A stretch of 64,000 nt of DNA from contig NC_081412.1 of NCBI RefSeq assembly GCF_030272615.1, positions 688,206,083-688,270,082 on the forward strand, written 5' to 3'. This DNA comes from Cryptomeria japonica. Lineage: Eukaryota > Streptophyta > Pinopsida > Cupressales > Cupressaceae. Shown here one piece after another: positions 46,083 to 58,626 of the stretch (position 1 is its first letter; every line of letters starts with the position of its first letter). The notes beneath the pieces are model-generated. The model was not told the DNA's origin, made no database searches, and saw nothing but the letters and a program-made list of their open reading frames with translations. The position numbers and the translations under genes are program-made.

Positions 46083-46582
46083 ATTGCTGTGGATACTACA
46101 TTTTTTGCCATTCGCCTCTGTTTGGGAACTGAATATATCTCCCGCCTTAGGGCTTCAAACCCTAATTCTTCCTAATAGAATCCGATTCGAGCCAGTCAGT
46201 GGAGGAAATGCATGACGGGGGTTGTGGACAACTGTTCGAGCTTTTCTGATATTCTTTCTTTCCTTTTTGGAATGAAAAGTCTGCCAAATTCCGTCGGACA
46301 GAGGCAAGGCCGTGCTGCTGAATGAATTTTTTTCCCCAAAACCTAGCCCATTTTGTTGAAATGTCTTTTCCCAACGGGCGTTAAGATTCAACCTGTCATT
46401 TGCAAACCCTTTGGCGTGACAGGGCTTTCGCGCAGGACTGAATATTGTAATGCTTTGTGGCCGCGTGGCATACACCTGCCTTTGCCCCTTTTCCTTCGAT
46501 GCATTTGGCGCTGATTTTCTCCTTTCTCTGCAACTTTGCATTTTCCTGCTTTTTTGATGATTTTTTATCACTTGTCAATGTC
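46083..46582 (-). other. LINE 5' UTR
   Basis: 500 bp from the target duplication to the ORF1 ATG. A 138-residue ORF (46571-46155, basic, QSCRERRKSAPNASKEKG) is open here but shows no known domain; it might be a short upstream ORF. The region is GC-richer than the flanking DNA and presumably contains the internal promoter. Confidence 0.6.
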
Positions 46583-46602
46583 TAAATTTAGGTTTTAATA
46601 TT

Positions 46603-48539
46603 AAAGTAATTTATAATTTTACATTTATTCATGTTTTAAAATTTATGTAGTTTATATATATTTTTAAAATAATTTGTTTTACATAATCAACAAAAAAAAA
46701 AATGAAAATGAAAATGAGAACAAAAACAAAAACAAAAATGAAAACGAAAATAAAATTCAAACCTAAACCACAAGCATAAAAGAGGAAAATGAAAATGAGT
46801 TTCAAAACCAAAACTAAAATAAAAACCCATATTAGATAAGACTTGTTTCAACATCCTATTAAATAGGACCCCTTGACATTTTTGATCATGACCCAAGCCT
46901 AAACTTTCATCCTTGACATGTACTTAATAATTAGACATATAAGTATGATAAAAACCCCTAATGCCCTTTCAATGTGTACTTTCAACATTTAGGATTAGGA
47001 CCTCTAATTTAACTAGGGCCACTTAACATTTCATTTATCTAATCACGTTGAACTCAACTTAAGCTATCCTATAATGACCCCCTTAAGACACATGAACTCG
47101 ATCTTAACCCTTTAAGACTTTCCATTCTAGGATGGTCCTTAACATGTTCTAGGCTTAAGCTTTCATACTTCATGTACATGTAAGTTTAATGTTTAGACAT
47201 ATATATGTTTGATCATGACCCCTTAATCTCTTTCATACATAACATACTTTCAATATGAATACTTGACAAATGTTAATGATTATGATCTCTAGCTGAAATA
47301 GGACCCCTTAATCTATATTCTCAATCATGCCTGTGACCCCTTATTTAAGCATACATTTATATCAACAATCAAATTGAACTCCCCTTTCTTGTCATCCTTA
47401 AGTTTGACATACTTAACAATAAGATCACCAATTAGGAGGTCTCTTAAAAGCTTCCAATTACTTCACATCATGTACTCATGCATAAGTTCGATCATGGCCC
47501 TTAAATGATTTTTCATACTTAAAATTACTTCCAATGTATACTTTTAACATTCACCATTTCTTTTATAAAAGTGTGACACATCTTTCTACTTTTACCCCTC
47601 TAGTTGAAATAGGACCCCTTGAGACATTAATTATCACATGACCCCTTAAGACATTAATTATCACATAACCCCTTATACTTTCAAATTATATACTTGACAT
47701 TTAGGATCTCATTAGGACCTTGAGCTGAAATAGGACCCCTTAAGGCATTAATTATTACATGACCTTTTAAAATATTCATTATAACCCATGACCCCTTAAG
47801 ACATTAATTATCACATGACCCCTTAAGACATTCATTATCACATGACCCATTAAGACATTAATCATCACATGACTCCTTCTACTTTCAATGTATGTACCTG
47901 AAATTCAGGATCTTATTAGGACCTCTAGCTGAAATAGGACCCTTTAAGACATTAATTATCACATGACCCCTTAAAACATTCATTATCACACACGACCCCT
48001 TAAGACATTAATTATAACATGACCCCTTATACTTTCAATTTATGTACTTGACATTCAAGATCTTAGGACCTCTCTAAGCTGAAATAGGACCTCTTAAGAC
48101 ATGAAACCTTATACTTTCAATGTATGTACTTGACATTCAGGATATCATTAGGATCTCTAGTCGAAATAGGACCCCTTACTTGACATCTTCAGTCACATGA
48201 CCCCTTAAGACATCAAGAACGTGCATTTATTTTTTAATACATGTACATGTATTTTAAAGATGTAGTAAGATATAGATTTAAATTTTGAATGTTATAATAC
48301 ACGTGTACATCTGCTTAAATGTTTCAAAAGATACATGTAGATAGTGTGATTTATCTAGATTGCAATTTATTTCAATATGTATGTACATAAGATTTAATAC
48401 GTGTAGTTTTAATTTTATGTTTAAAAATAATTTAAATATATATATATTCTTTAAATATAAATTGTATAATTTATTTTATTTTATTTTTTTGTATACTGTT
48501 CATGTATATATACAGAGCTTGCCCTTAGACATGTACACG
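46603..48539. repeat. Degenerate repeat region (ACCCCTTAAGACATTAATTA)
   Basis: Simple AAAATGAAAATG-type sequence at 46690-46830 is followed by loosely repeated phrases with AATAGGACCCCTTGA. At about 47580-48215 the phrase GACCCCTTAAGACATTAATT ATCACAT recurs about a dozen times, often with ACCTCTAGCTGAAATAGG between. No gene was recognised. The last 150 bp, AT-rich, lead into the exon at 48540. Confidence 0.7.
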
Positions 48540-48695
48540 ATGGATGGATTTGACATAGACGAGTTGCTTAATCACCCACCTCCACACCCTCTACATCAAC
48601 CATTTCTACTTGACCTAGCTCAACACCCTCCACCCCCACCTCCACCCCCTCGACCTCAAAACCAAAAATGCATTAAGAACAATGAAGGGAACTAA
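48540..48695 (+). pseudogene. Second copy of the MD.FDIDELL exon (fragment)
   Basis: ATG at 48540 begins MDGFDIDELLNHPPPHP, followed by a Pro-rich stretch and a stop at 48693. The first ten residues match the spliced gene at 3095 (MDVFDIDELL) in nine positions, and both then turn Pro-rich. Upstream, ATATATACAG before AGCTT parallels ATATATGTAG before GAGCT, an acceptor-like signal. No equivalent of the RWCVHLEMARYFW part follows. Probably a truncated copy, on the opposite strand, of the same element. Confidence 0.6.
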
Positions 48696-49539
48696 TCCGA
48701 TAAAATAAAAAATGTTATAATCCTTACGTGGTGTCTCTTCAGGTAGTGGACATTATACGTTAAATCCAAGTAAATGAAGCAACCAGGAGTGGTGGAAGAT
48801 GGACCAAGTTGGGGCAATAATGTAGTATAGAAAAATATGAGGAGATTCTATTGAAATTTCAATGTGTAAATTAGGTATCGATAATTTAATTAGGATTAGG
48901 TTTATAAATTTTTAATCATTTATATTTTATTAATAATTTATAGACTTAAACTATCTAGCAATAGGATATAATGTGTCATAGTTTTAAAATATTTATGAAA
49001 TAAGTGTAGCTTCTATTTATCTAATTATTAATATTATGTTCTATAATTTATTACTATTGTGCATTCATATTAGAGTGATCAAGTTAATTATTTTTGTGAT
49101 TATATGTTCAATTATTGTTTTGAAAGTGCAATTAAGGACTATGTGTGGTAATTGACTTCATTAGGTAGGAGTGAAAAAAATGATATCTTGGACACCTTTT
49201 ACATAATAAAGACATCAAAATTGGAGTACATGACATTAGGTCCTCTCTCCTATGTAATTGCAAAATTGTGAGAGTTGACTTAAAACACTGTTTGTGCAAT
49301 GATTTGTTTGTATTAATATCTAAAAACATTCAATATTTAAACATAATATCTTAAAACATCAAAAAATCAAATGAATAAAAAAAATTATCCATTAAAATTT
49401 ATATGCAAATTCATGCAACACTCTATTTTTTCACTTCTTTTAAAATCTCTCTCACACACACACATTAAACTCAATCCCTTCTTGATTGTGTAGTTTTTTA
49501 TACGCCATAGGGAGGAGAATCGTGCACTGCACAACAGAA
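48696..49539. other. Intergenic, upstream region of the RLP pseudogene
   Basis: AT-rich, with no coding signal. A short CT/CA run (TCTCTCTCACACACACACA, 49446-49464) lies about 80 bp before the RLP start codon and could have been part of its promoter or 5' UTR. I see nothing else. Confidence 0.5.
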
Positions 49540-52500
49540 ATGCAATTTAACATGTCTTTCGGCTCTGCATTTTTGTTGATTTGGGTGATAATTTATTTCC
49601 CATTTTCAACAGCATGTTTACAAGATGAGAAAAGTTATTTGCTGGATTTGAAGGCTGCTCTTAATCTTTCCATGTCTTCAGGTAGCTTATCCTCTTCGCG
49701 GGGATTGAAGTATTGCGAGTGGGAGGGTGTTGGCTGTGATTATCATACATCCCATGTCATCCGCCTTGAGTTTGATTATTGGTACACCCAACAAGCAGAG
49801 CTTCATCCATCGCTGTTTAATCTGCAACATCTACAACACTTAGATCTTAGCGGGAATGACTTTCGAGGTATTTCTATTCCTCGCCAGTTGTCAAAACTGA
49901 AGAGTCTTACATTTCTTAACTTGTCATATGCTGGATTTGGAGGTGAAGTTCCTCTCGAGTTGGGAAATATGTCAAGCCTCCGACATTTGGATATTTCAGA
50001 AAATTACTATGAAATCAAAATTTCAGATACTGAGTGGCAAACAATTTCTTTGAAGAGTAGTAAGTTTGATGCATTGGTCAGAAATCTAAGAAGCCTGAGA
50101 TTCTTACAAATGAAAGGAGTGAACCTGAAAATGGCGACTGAGCACTGGGGTGGAGCCCTTAGCGATCTTGCCAATCTTATCCAGATTCACCTGTCTTATT
50201 GTGGGCTCTCAGGTAAGATTCCAGATCTCTGAAACCTCACCCGTTTATGACATCTGCATATAGGTGAGAACTCATTCCCGTTTGAGCTACCCTCTTGAGG
50301 AAGCATTTTCTCTTAATCTTCATTTTAGAGTTGCTCAAATTCAAAATTGCTATCAAATTTCAAATTTAAATTTTAAAATTAAGTGGTTAATTAAAAGAGC
50401 CTTAATTTGTTTGATGGCGAGAGTGAAGATAATAATATTCCTGTCCACCTCACGATTATAGTATGCCCATTGGACTCCAGATGACAATATTGCCAGGAAG
50501 CATTTTCTCTTAATCCTCATCTGGATAAATACATAGCTTGAAATTTAAAATTAGATCCAAGGTAAGAAATATTTCCCAACTCAAGAGGGACTTCACCTCT
50601 TAATCCTCATTTTAGAGTTGACTCAAATTCAAAATTGCTATCTTGGATCAAATTTCAAATTTAAATTTTAAAATTAAGTGGTTATTTAAAAGAGCTCTAA
50701 TTTTAAAATTTAAATCAACGTTGCGGGTTGCCCAATCTTGGATTAATTATTTCAATTTCAAAATTTCAACCTTAGATCTAATTTTAAAATTAAAAGGTTC
50801 TCTTCTTTTTTTTGATTGATAATAATAGTTTTTATTTAGAAATAGTAGAAAGTAGATACATAGATTTTTCAGTTGTCAATCCTAGAAACATCCCAAAAAC
50901 ATCTCAAAACCAAAAAATTTCAACTACTAACAACCCCAAAAACTACCCATCATCCACATGCAGATGCAAAACATTTCATAGTATCCATTTACCGGGAGAT
51001 TAAATCCCGTAGACCAACTGACAAGTTCATAATTATTCCAAAATTTATCGACCAACCATTAACAGTTAAGAATTGCAAAAAGAACGAGGGAAGATGAGGG
51101 TTCATACACCTTGCGAGCTCCCTTCCCCTGCATTGTTTGAAATCTCTCGCAGCCTCCTCTTCTTGCGCGAACGAAGCACTCAGCCTTCCATGATTCTAGC
51201 TTCCCTCTTGGCTTCTCTACAAATTAAGTTCCTTGGTTTGCCCACCTGAAGATCCTTGGATTGCGGTCTTGCAATATATAAGGTGACTTTGTTGCATTTT
51301 TGTCCAAGCAATATCAGTTGTCCTGGCTAGATCATTCAGATAACAACATTGTGGGGATTCTTCCTTTATGGTTGTGGGATCTTCCTAATCTTCAACACCT
51401 CAATCTTTCAAACAATCAATTGGAAGGCTGTCTACCCACCAAGATATTCAATAGTTTTTCGATTTTGGACTTGCACAGGAATATATTAAGTGGCTCTCTT
51501 CTTGTTCTTGATTTTGTTTTAGATATAATAGATCTATCAGATAATGAGTTTAATGGCTCTATTCCTACAACAAATGGCACATTCTCTGCTCTATCAGTGG
51601 TAGGGAATAATGTGATTGGACAAATCCCAAGTTCTATATGTACTGATTCATATAATTATGAATTTGTGCAATTTTTGGACTTGTCAAAGAACAAGTTGAT
51701 TGGTAATATTCCTGCAAGCATTGGGAGGTGTTATGGATTATATGTTTTAAAATTGACTCAAAATATTTTGCAAGGGGAGATTCCAGAGGAGTCGGGAAAT
51801 TTGACATATCTTCAAACATTAAATCTCAATGGTAACAAGTTGCGAGGTATTATTCCTTCATCTACTGTGAATTACAAAGATTATCAAGTATTTGATTTGG
51901 GAAATAATAAATTTGAAGGGAGCATTCCTGTATGGATTGAAAAGATGATAGATTTAAGAATTTTCATCTTAGCTTCTAATAAGTTTACTGATAGAATTAC
52001 CATCCATCTATTCAAGATGCAAAATATTCAAATTTTAGATTTATCTGGTAATCAATTATCTAGAAGTGTACCTCAAGATGTTAGCAAGTTATATGCTATG
52101 CTCAATAATACACAATGTTTTGAGGTACAACATTCCCAATGTTCAAAACTTCTTGACAATGTTGACATGGAATCTTTATTCAATTCTATTGATGAAGTAA
52201 CGGTTTGGATAAAAGGAAGGACAACTCCATATCAAAAGATAAGCAGAGCAGACAAGTTCATAGATTTGTCACACAATAAGTTATCAGGTAATATTCCTTC
52301 AGAATTAGGACTCCTTAAGGGTTTAATTTCTCTGAACATATCAAAAAATAATCTGAGGGGCACAATTCTAGAATCCTTAGGAGCCATGGCTTACTTGGAG
52401 TCTTTGGATCTTTCAGAAAACATGCTGTCAGGAAAGAATTCTTCCCAACTCTTAAATCTCACATTCCTTGTTGTGTTGAATCTTTCTAACAACATGCTTT

Positions 52501-52812
52501 TTGGATTAATACCACAAGGGAAGAAATTTTTAACATTCTTCTTTTCTAAGAAATCCCAATCTTCATAGACCTCCCCTTGAAAATAGAACACTCAATTCTG
52601 GTTTAAGTAGCAGTGAGAATCATAATAATATAGTTGTTGAAGATGGAGATGTAGATATAGATTTAATGGATCGATGGTGGGCAGTGGGGTTGGGATTAAG
52701 CTACGGAGTGGGATTTTCTATTGTGATTGCAATGCTATGCTTCCACATAAAATGGAGATACAAATGCTTTGCTCACATGGATAATTTAATCTATTATCTT
52801 TTGGAAAGGTGA
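49540..52812 (+). pseudogene. Leucine-rich repeat receptor-like protein (RLP), broken
   Basis: The likely start is ATG 49540 (or 49552), giving a signal peptide (FLLIWVIIYFPFSTACL). An LRRNT cap (DEKSYLLDLKAALN, CEWEGVGCD) and leucine-rich repeats follow (LQHLQHLDLSGNDFRG). A TGA at 50230 ends the first frame. About 1 kb of rearranged sequence (50297-51299) follows. A 422-residue frame (51300-52568) has about ten more repeats, an island domain (ECF-like region NNTQCFEVQHSQCSKLL...VTVWIKGR) and four final repeats to IPQGKKF. A frameshift near 52555 leads to the acidic spacer and the membrane segment (WWAVGLGLSYGVGFSIVIAM) with a short basic tail, stop at 52810. There is no kinase domain. RLPs act at the plasma membrane in immunity or development. 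Confidence 0.9.
50297..51299. repeat. Rearranged insertion inside the RLP pseudogene
   Basis: Two copies of about 100 bp (AGAGTTG.CTCAAATTCAAAATTG...) lie at 50328-50401 and 50613-50697, and GGAAGCATTTTCTCTTAATC occurs at 50299 and 50497. Positions 50570-50600 are an inverted copy of LRR sequence from 49942-49971. From about 50803 to 51060, a T run followed by GATTGATAATAATAG resembles the 3' end of a LINE on the - strand (compare TTTTGATCGATAAAAGG at 25421). Confidence 0.6.
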
Positions 52813-53289
52813 ATCCTTGAAGCTACTTTGTCTTTGCCTCCAAAATCTTCCTATCATAGATATATACTTAAAGATTTGTGTTGTCACCCATACTTATGTT
52901 AGGTTTTTTTTCATTGTTGTAATATGTACTGAAAAAATAAAATATTTTTAACTTATTTGAAAATGAGCATCCCAAAGTTTTGGAAAAGTCCTTTTTTATA
53001 TAAAAGATATTTATATTTTTTATGATTATTTACGATTGTGTAATAAATAAAATTTTGTATTAAAATAATTCTACTATAACATTGCTATTTAAGAAAATGG
53101 TGAATTGTTATACAACTATCCATGGAACAAAGATGTTGTGCATGATATATTGAAGCATACTAGTTTTCAAGTCTCAATGTCTTAATATATTTAAGCTTGA
53201 TATCAACATATTTGCAACTTTTTTCTTTTTTTCTTTACCTTTGACATTTCAAAATAGAAATAATTAATAGATCGTTTTGAAATAAAAAT
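52813..53289. other. 3' flank of the RLP pseudogene
   Basis: AT-rich sequence with AATAAA-type signals (52939, 53042) that could have ended the RLP transcript. Nothing else is recognised before the gypsy element. Confidence 0.5.
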
Positions 53290-53294
53290 TATGT

Positions 53295-54510
53295 TGTGCT
53301 ATGCTCAAAATCATCAATGCTAAATAGGAAATAAGGAAAATCACAAATCCCTTAACTATCTAAGCAATTCAAACATAAACCAATGAAATAATGCAATTAA
53401 GAAATAGGAATGAAAAATATATTAATCAAAACTCCCTATTCCATGATCGCATATGGCTTCCATTTTTCTTCTCCTCTTTGTGGTATGATGGCTCTCAGAT
53501 ATTGCGTTAACAACTTGCAAATGACACAAAGATTCAAAGTTCGTGATTGTTGAAAATGGAGATTGAATGCTCAATTTATAGATTATTGGAAAGAATTGAT
53601 TGAAAGGTGGAACAAATTGATCAAGAGGTGAAACTTAGGTGAGCTCACATGAAGATTGATAGTTGAAATGTTGATTTGGAGGTGAAACATAATAGATTGA
53701 ATAGATTAATTGAGTCAACTGATTGAGAAAAAACTAACTGAGGGAAGAAAAAGAATGATTGGAGGAAATAAAGAGGATGGAATAGTTAACAGATTGAAAG
53801 ATTTTTGAGAGTTTTATTTAGACAAAGCTAACTAAAAGATAGAAATAGGAATTGAAGAGATAATTATTTAATTAATTAATTGATTGAATTAATTAATTTA
53901 GCATGTTCTTGCACTTTGACTTAGATTTTCAATTTAATGTTTGCATGAGATTTTAATTCAAATAACTGAATTTATTTTAAATTCAATTTAGTATTTGAAT
54001 ATATTTAGAACTTGACTTTGATTTTTGAAATCATGCACATGTATTTGAAATTAGATGAAATTAGAAGAATTAATTAGTTAATTAAATAATTTAAAGAAAC
54101 TATTTAATTATTTAGAAATAGGATTTAACTAAATTATAAAGATTATTTGAATTAAAGGAATTAAATCATAATTAATTAAATAATAAATATTTAATTAATA
54201 TTTAAAAAAAGGTTAATTACTAATTGATTAGAGATATAAATTGAGAATTAATCTATTTAAACAATAAAGATTATTTAAATTGGAGAATTAATCAGAATTA
54301 ATTAAATAATAAATATTTAATTAATATTTAGAAAATGGTTTAAATTATTAAATGATGAAAGAATAGGAAATAGAATAATTAGTAAGATGACGAGGAAATA
54401 TGAAATTAGAAGAATATGATTAATTAGCTTAATTAAATAATTAAATAATTATTTAATCAATTAAAAGAATCATTAGTACATGAGTAATGAGACATTTTTA
54501 GGTGTCTACA
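53295..54510 (-). repeat. 3' LTR of the pol-less element
   Basis: 1216 bp; + strand reads TGTGCTATGCTC...GGTGTCTACA. Near-identical to 60811-62109 except for small indels; the right LTR has about 80 bp more, mainly extra GAAATTAGAAGAATTAATTA-type repeats near 61560-61680. Confidence 0.92.
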
Positions 54511-57040
54511 TTTGTCCCTCTTTGAGACAAAGTTGGAATGACATTGTTTCAAAGAAAACAAAAAAATTTCTTGCCCTAGTATGGCCCAGTGATACTTAGG
54601 GTGTAATGGCCCCTCAAGAGATTGTTTGTGCATTAAAGACATGAATGATCTCTCCAAAAAAGGAGAATGTGAGATGAAAGAATAGCTAGTTGATTAGAGA
54701 TAGACATAAGTGATGCGAAGATGATATTGCAATAGAATATAAGAGAATGAACCTTAGAATGAAATAGGTAGAAAATGATTTAGAAAGAGATGATGAGAAA
54801 ATAATTAGCAAACTAGCAATAAGAAAATGAGATGAAATGAGAATGATTGATTCACGAACCTATGTCATTATTTATTGTGCAATATATATTCTTCACCGAG
54901 CCTTATTATGTAACAATGGAGCTTAGCACATCAGGGTATAAGGAACCAAGATGTAAAGATATCTCATTGAAGAAACAAACACGTAGTAGACAGGGAGTGA
55001 ACCCCTCCATTCTGGTTGTAGTGTCAAGGGTCGAGGTATGAGGGATAGTCACAAGCATAACTATCCTTGGTATTTGCATAGGATATTTTTTGAATAATCA
55101 TACCAACACAAACACCCATTGGAACTATTATCCCATAACTTTATTGGTCCACACCACAAAACAACAAACAAAGAAAAAGATAATGCCCATCATGGCTCCT
55201 CTAGTCACTTGTGGACATCCTTGAGTAGCATAGGAACACAATTTGTCGCCAAATGATAAAAGATAAAGACTGACCAAGACAAAATTCAACAACTATACTG
55301 ACTTTGTGCCTTCGTTCTCAGTTGCTTGATGTGATGGTTGATAATGTCTGATCTCAGAAAGTTGCAGACTCCGTTTAAGACTGACCTGTCTGATTTTGAG
55401 TGTATCCTCTTCTGTTTAAGACAAGATAATGACCACTTTAATATGGATATGATACAATTGATAAGACAGTTTGATCAGTTGATTGCAGATGTTTAACTGG
55501 ATAGTTGTATCCTTTGTTAACTTCGTGCGAAGTGTTTGTTCGATATCTGCTAGGGTATTTGCTTCTTGCGAGACATTTTATTGCAAGTTTTTTGATTGAT
55601 TGATTTTCGATTTTTAGTTCTTTTCTAAGAGCTTTTTCGATGTTTTTAGATTATGTGGATCGATATTTGAATGTTTTTTATTGATTTTTCAAGGCATTTT
55701 GCAGATGTTTTTGATTTTTTCACGACTCTTTTTTAATGTTTTTGGATTTTGAAGGATTTTCCAATGTTTTTGGATTTTATGTTTTTCAATGTTTTTGGAT
55801 TTTTATGTTTTTCACTGTTTTTGGATTATATGTTTTTCAATATTTTTGGATTATATGTTTTTCAATGTTTTTGGATTATATGTTTTTCATTGTTTTTGGA
55901 TTATATGTTTTTTCATTGTTTTTGGATTTTTGAAGGACTTTAAGTGATTTTTAAGATTTTTTCAAGACTTTAAATGATTTTTAGGATTTTTTCAGGACTT
56001 TAAATGATTTTTAGGATTTTTTTCAGGACTTTAAATAATTTTTAGGATTTTTTTAGGACTTTAAATGATTTTTTAGGATTATTTAAGGACTTTAAATTAT
56101 TTTTTAGGAGTTTTTCAGTTATGCCCCCAGTGTGTAAACTTGTATGACATGATGATCTGCATAATGCATGTGGAGACAATAAATTTTTGGTATGACCTAT
56201 GTTAATGCAATGTGCATGATGAAGATGCATTTCCTATTGGAACATGGTTGACTGTGTTTGTTTTAGCATTCATAATACACCAATTGAAATGGAGCATTTC
56301 ATAGATAAGCGGCCAATCGATCCCTAAGGTCCTTTAGAACATCCAAATTAACACACTTAGTGACTAGGATTTACAAATGGAGACGCGGAAAACTTCCCCA
56401 TTGGTTCTTGAAACTTTGATCTTCTTTTGCCCATGTGTGTGTAGAGGAGTTATTTCCCGCTCTTGTATTCACTAAAGATCCTCAGCATCCTATATGACTA
56501 ACTACGTGGATTATCCTAACTTCAAAAGAATCCCGAATAGAGCCTCGCTGCCAGAAATCTTTTAGAGCTCCGACGAGGTTATAGACTCTAATTTCTCAAA
56601 TATTGCTCCATTGCCAGCAAACGTTCATAGCCCTGATGGAGTTACTTGCATGTTCCCATAGTCAAGCCTTTTGTTGCACTTTGTATGCACGATATTTTAG
56701 TTATATATCATTGCTCTTTTGCCTTGAGATGAATATTTGGCATAGCTTTTTTTTATTTTTATTTTCTTGCCTTGACTTGAAAGTAATGAAACCTACTTGG
56801 GTATGATAATTATAGCGGTGTTGATGTAGAATTTTAGATTTTTCACTAGTCATATGATCAATTAGGTGTCTAGAATGAAATAAAAATTTTCTTAATATGT
56901 TTGAGATATAGCAATTGATAGATTTTGGGTTAACAAGTCTCAAAATTGTGAAATCACTACCTAACCATAAGTAAAGCATCGTCACAAGGTTATGTTGAAA
57001 ATGAATGACCTTAGGACCTCAAAGACTTCATGTCCAAATA
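54511..57040 (-). other. 3' internal spacer of the pol-less element
   Basis: Holds the polypurine tract at 54511-54523 and no conserved ORF. At 55736-55935 a 24-26-bp unit (CAATGTTTTTGGATTATATG) repeats about seven times. At 55935-56110 a unit of about 31 bp (GGACTTTAAATGATTTTTAG) repeats about six times. ORFs there are only repeat translations. The sequence from 56107 (ATGCCCCCAGTGTGTAAAC) to 57000 is unassigned. Confidence 0.7.
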
Positions 57041-57041
57041 T

Positions 57042-58626
57042 CTAAGAAAGGAGATGACCCTCATTTCTCTTAAATGCAAACAGATGATAAAATTGGACAA
57101 ATAATGGATAAATAATGGGATCTTGTTTAGGACATGAAGGTGAAGGAATACTTTGATCTTGACTTGGAAAGGGATTATTAGGAAGGATGAAAAGGATGTC
57201 CTGATCTTTCTTAGGAGGTGGATGTTGGGTGGGACTTGAAAGGACACTTTTTTCTTGAGATGGAAGGGTGTCATTATGAATGGAATAGAAAAGAGCAAGG
57301 GGATCATCATAAGATTCTTGGTCGGTGGGATCTTGATAAAAAATTGGGTTAGATGAAAGAGTTATTTCTTGATCTTTATTTGTTTCAGGACTCATTTCTT
57401 TTCATTTTCAATCATCCTCTTGGCATGGGGAAGGAGTTTGGATATGCATGGGATATTCTTGGAATATTTCAACACATTGGCCTGATGAGGAAGGATTTTG
57501 AATGAGATCCTCTGAAGTGGGTTTTCTTGGAAATGGAATATATGATGACATTGGAACTTGAATTTCTAAAGCATGGAAATGACTAGCATCATGACGTGGA
57601 TTAGATTGGATTTGTATTATGGATAGCCCTTGGGAGGTTCTGTTATTGGATAAAGATGGAATGGATTGGTCTTGTGTGACTTTAGGGGATGATGAAATGG
57701 TGGATATATATGGTTGATTTGGGCTTTGGTTGAAAGGGATTTGGTTTGGGTTGAAAGGAGTATGGTTTTAGGTGAAAGAGGTTTGGTTTTGGTTGAATGA
57801 ATTTTGATTTGGACTTTGGTTGAAAGGAGTATGATTTTGGGTGAAAGAGGTTTGGTTTTGGTTGAATGAATTTTGATTCAGACTTTGGTTGAAAGGGGTT
57901 TTATTTTGGTTGAAAGAGGTTTGATTTTGGTTGAACGAGGTTTGAATGTTGGGTTGGTGTGAATTTTGATTTGGACTTTGGTTGAATAGGGTTTGATTTT
58001 GGTTGAAAGAGGTACTTTGAATGTTGGTTTGATGTGATTGGTATGATTGATATAGTGGGCTGAAAGAAAAATAAGGTTTACATGACTCTAATATTGGTTG
58101 AACTGAGGTAGGAATGATTTTGTTGAGGAATAAAGGTTGACATGTTTGAATGGTCTCACAAGAAGAAGAAGGTTGGCTTGATACTGATTCCCTCATGGTC
58201 ATCACTTCTCTCATCATTTTAACCAGCCCCTATTGTTGTTAGGACTAGTCATGTCCATCATTTGTTGTTGCAAAGTCTTGATCTATTCAGCTGAGGTTTC
58301 TATGGATGACAATGGAATAGGAATGGAAGGGATGAATCCTCCACCTTCCCTAAGAAATGTTTAATGCCAATCCATGATGTTTTCTTGATTGGTTTGGACC
58401 TAGGATCACAACTTGTAAGATGTATTCTCCATTTCTCTGAATGTGACAATGTTTGATTGAACTTGACCAACTTGTTTGAGTTGAGGTTGAGTTTGTTCAA
58501 TCCTCTGATTGTGTTTTGGACGTTTGGGGTATGACTTTCTAGGATGATTATGCAACTGATGATGAAATAAGACAAATGTATATGAGGTCTAGACAAGGAC
58601 ATATATGAGGACGATAATGCCGACAT
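57042..58626 (-). pseudogene. Gag-like Asn/Gln-rich fragments
   Basis: Three - strand frames (58626-58300, 58217-57768, 57395-57042) are separated by stops and frameshifts. The middle one contains NSFNQNQTSFTQNHTPFNQS-type repeats of 14-20 residues encoded by tandem DNA repeats (57730-58010). The position between leader and 3' spacer, and the Gln/Asn-rich composition, match the disordered N-terminal region of Gag in the other gypsy element. No Gag core or zinc knuckle is recognised, so the assignment is tentative. Confidence 0.45.

Noticed and set aside
46155-46571. 138-residue ORF upstream of LINE ORF1 as a separate gene
   Set aside because: It lies within the LINE 5' UTR and has no recognisable domain; noted there only as a possible upstream ORF.
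55736-55943. ORFs with FGLYVF repeats
   Set aside because: Translations of a T-rich tandem repeat in the 3' spacer of an LTR element.
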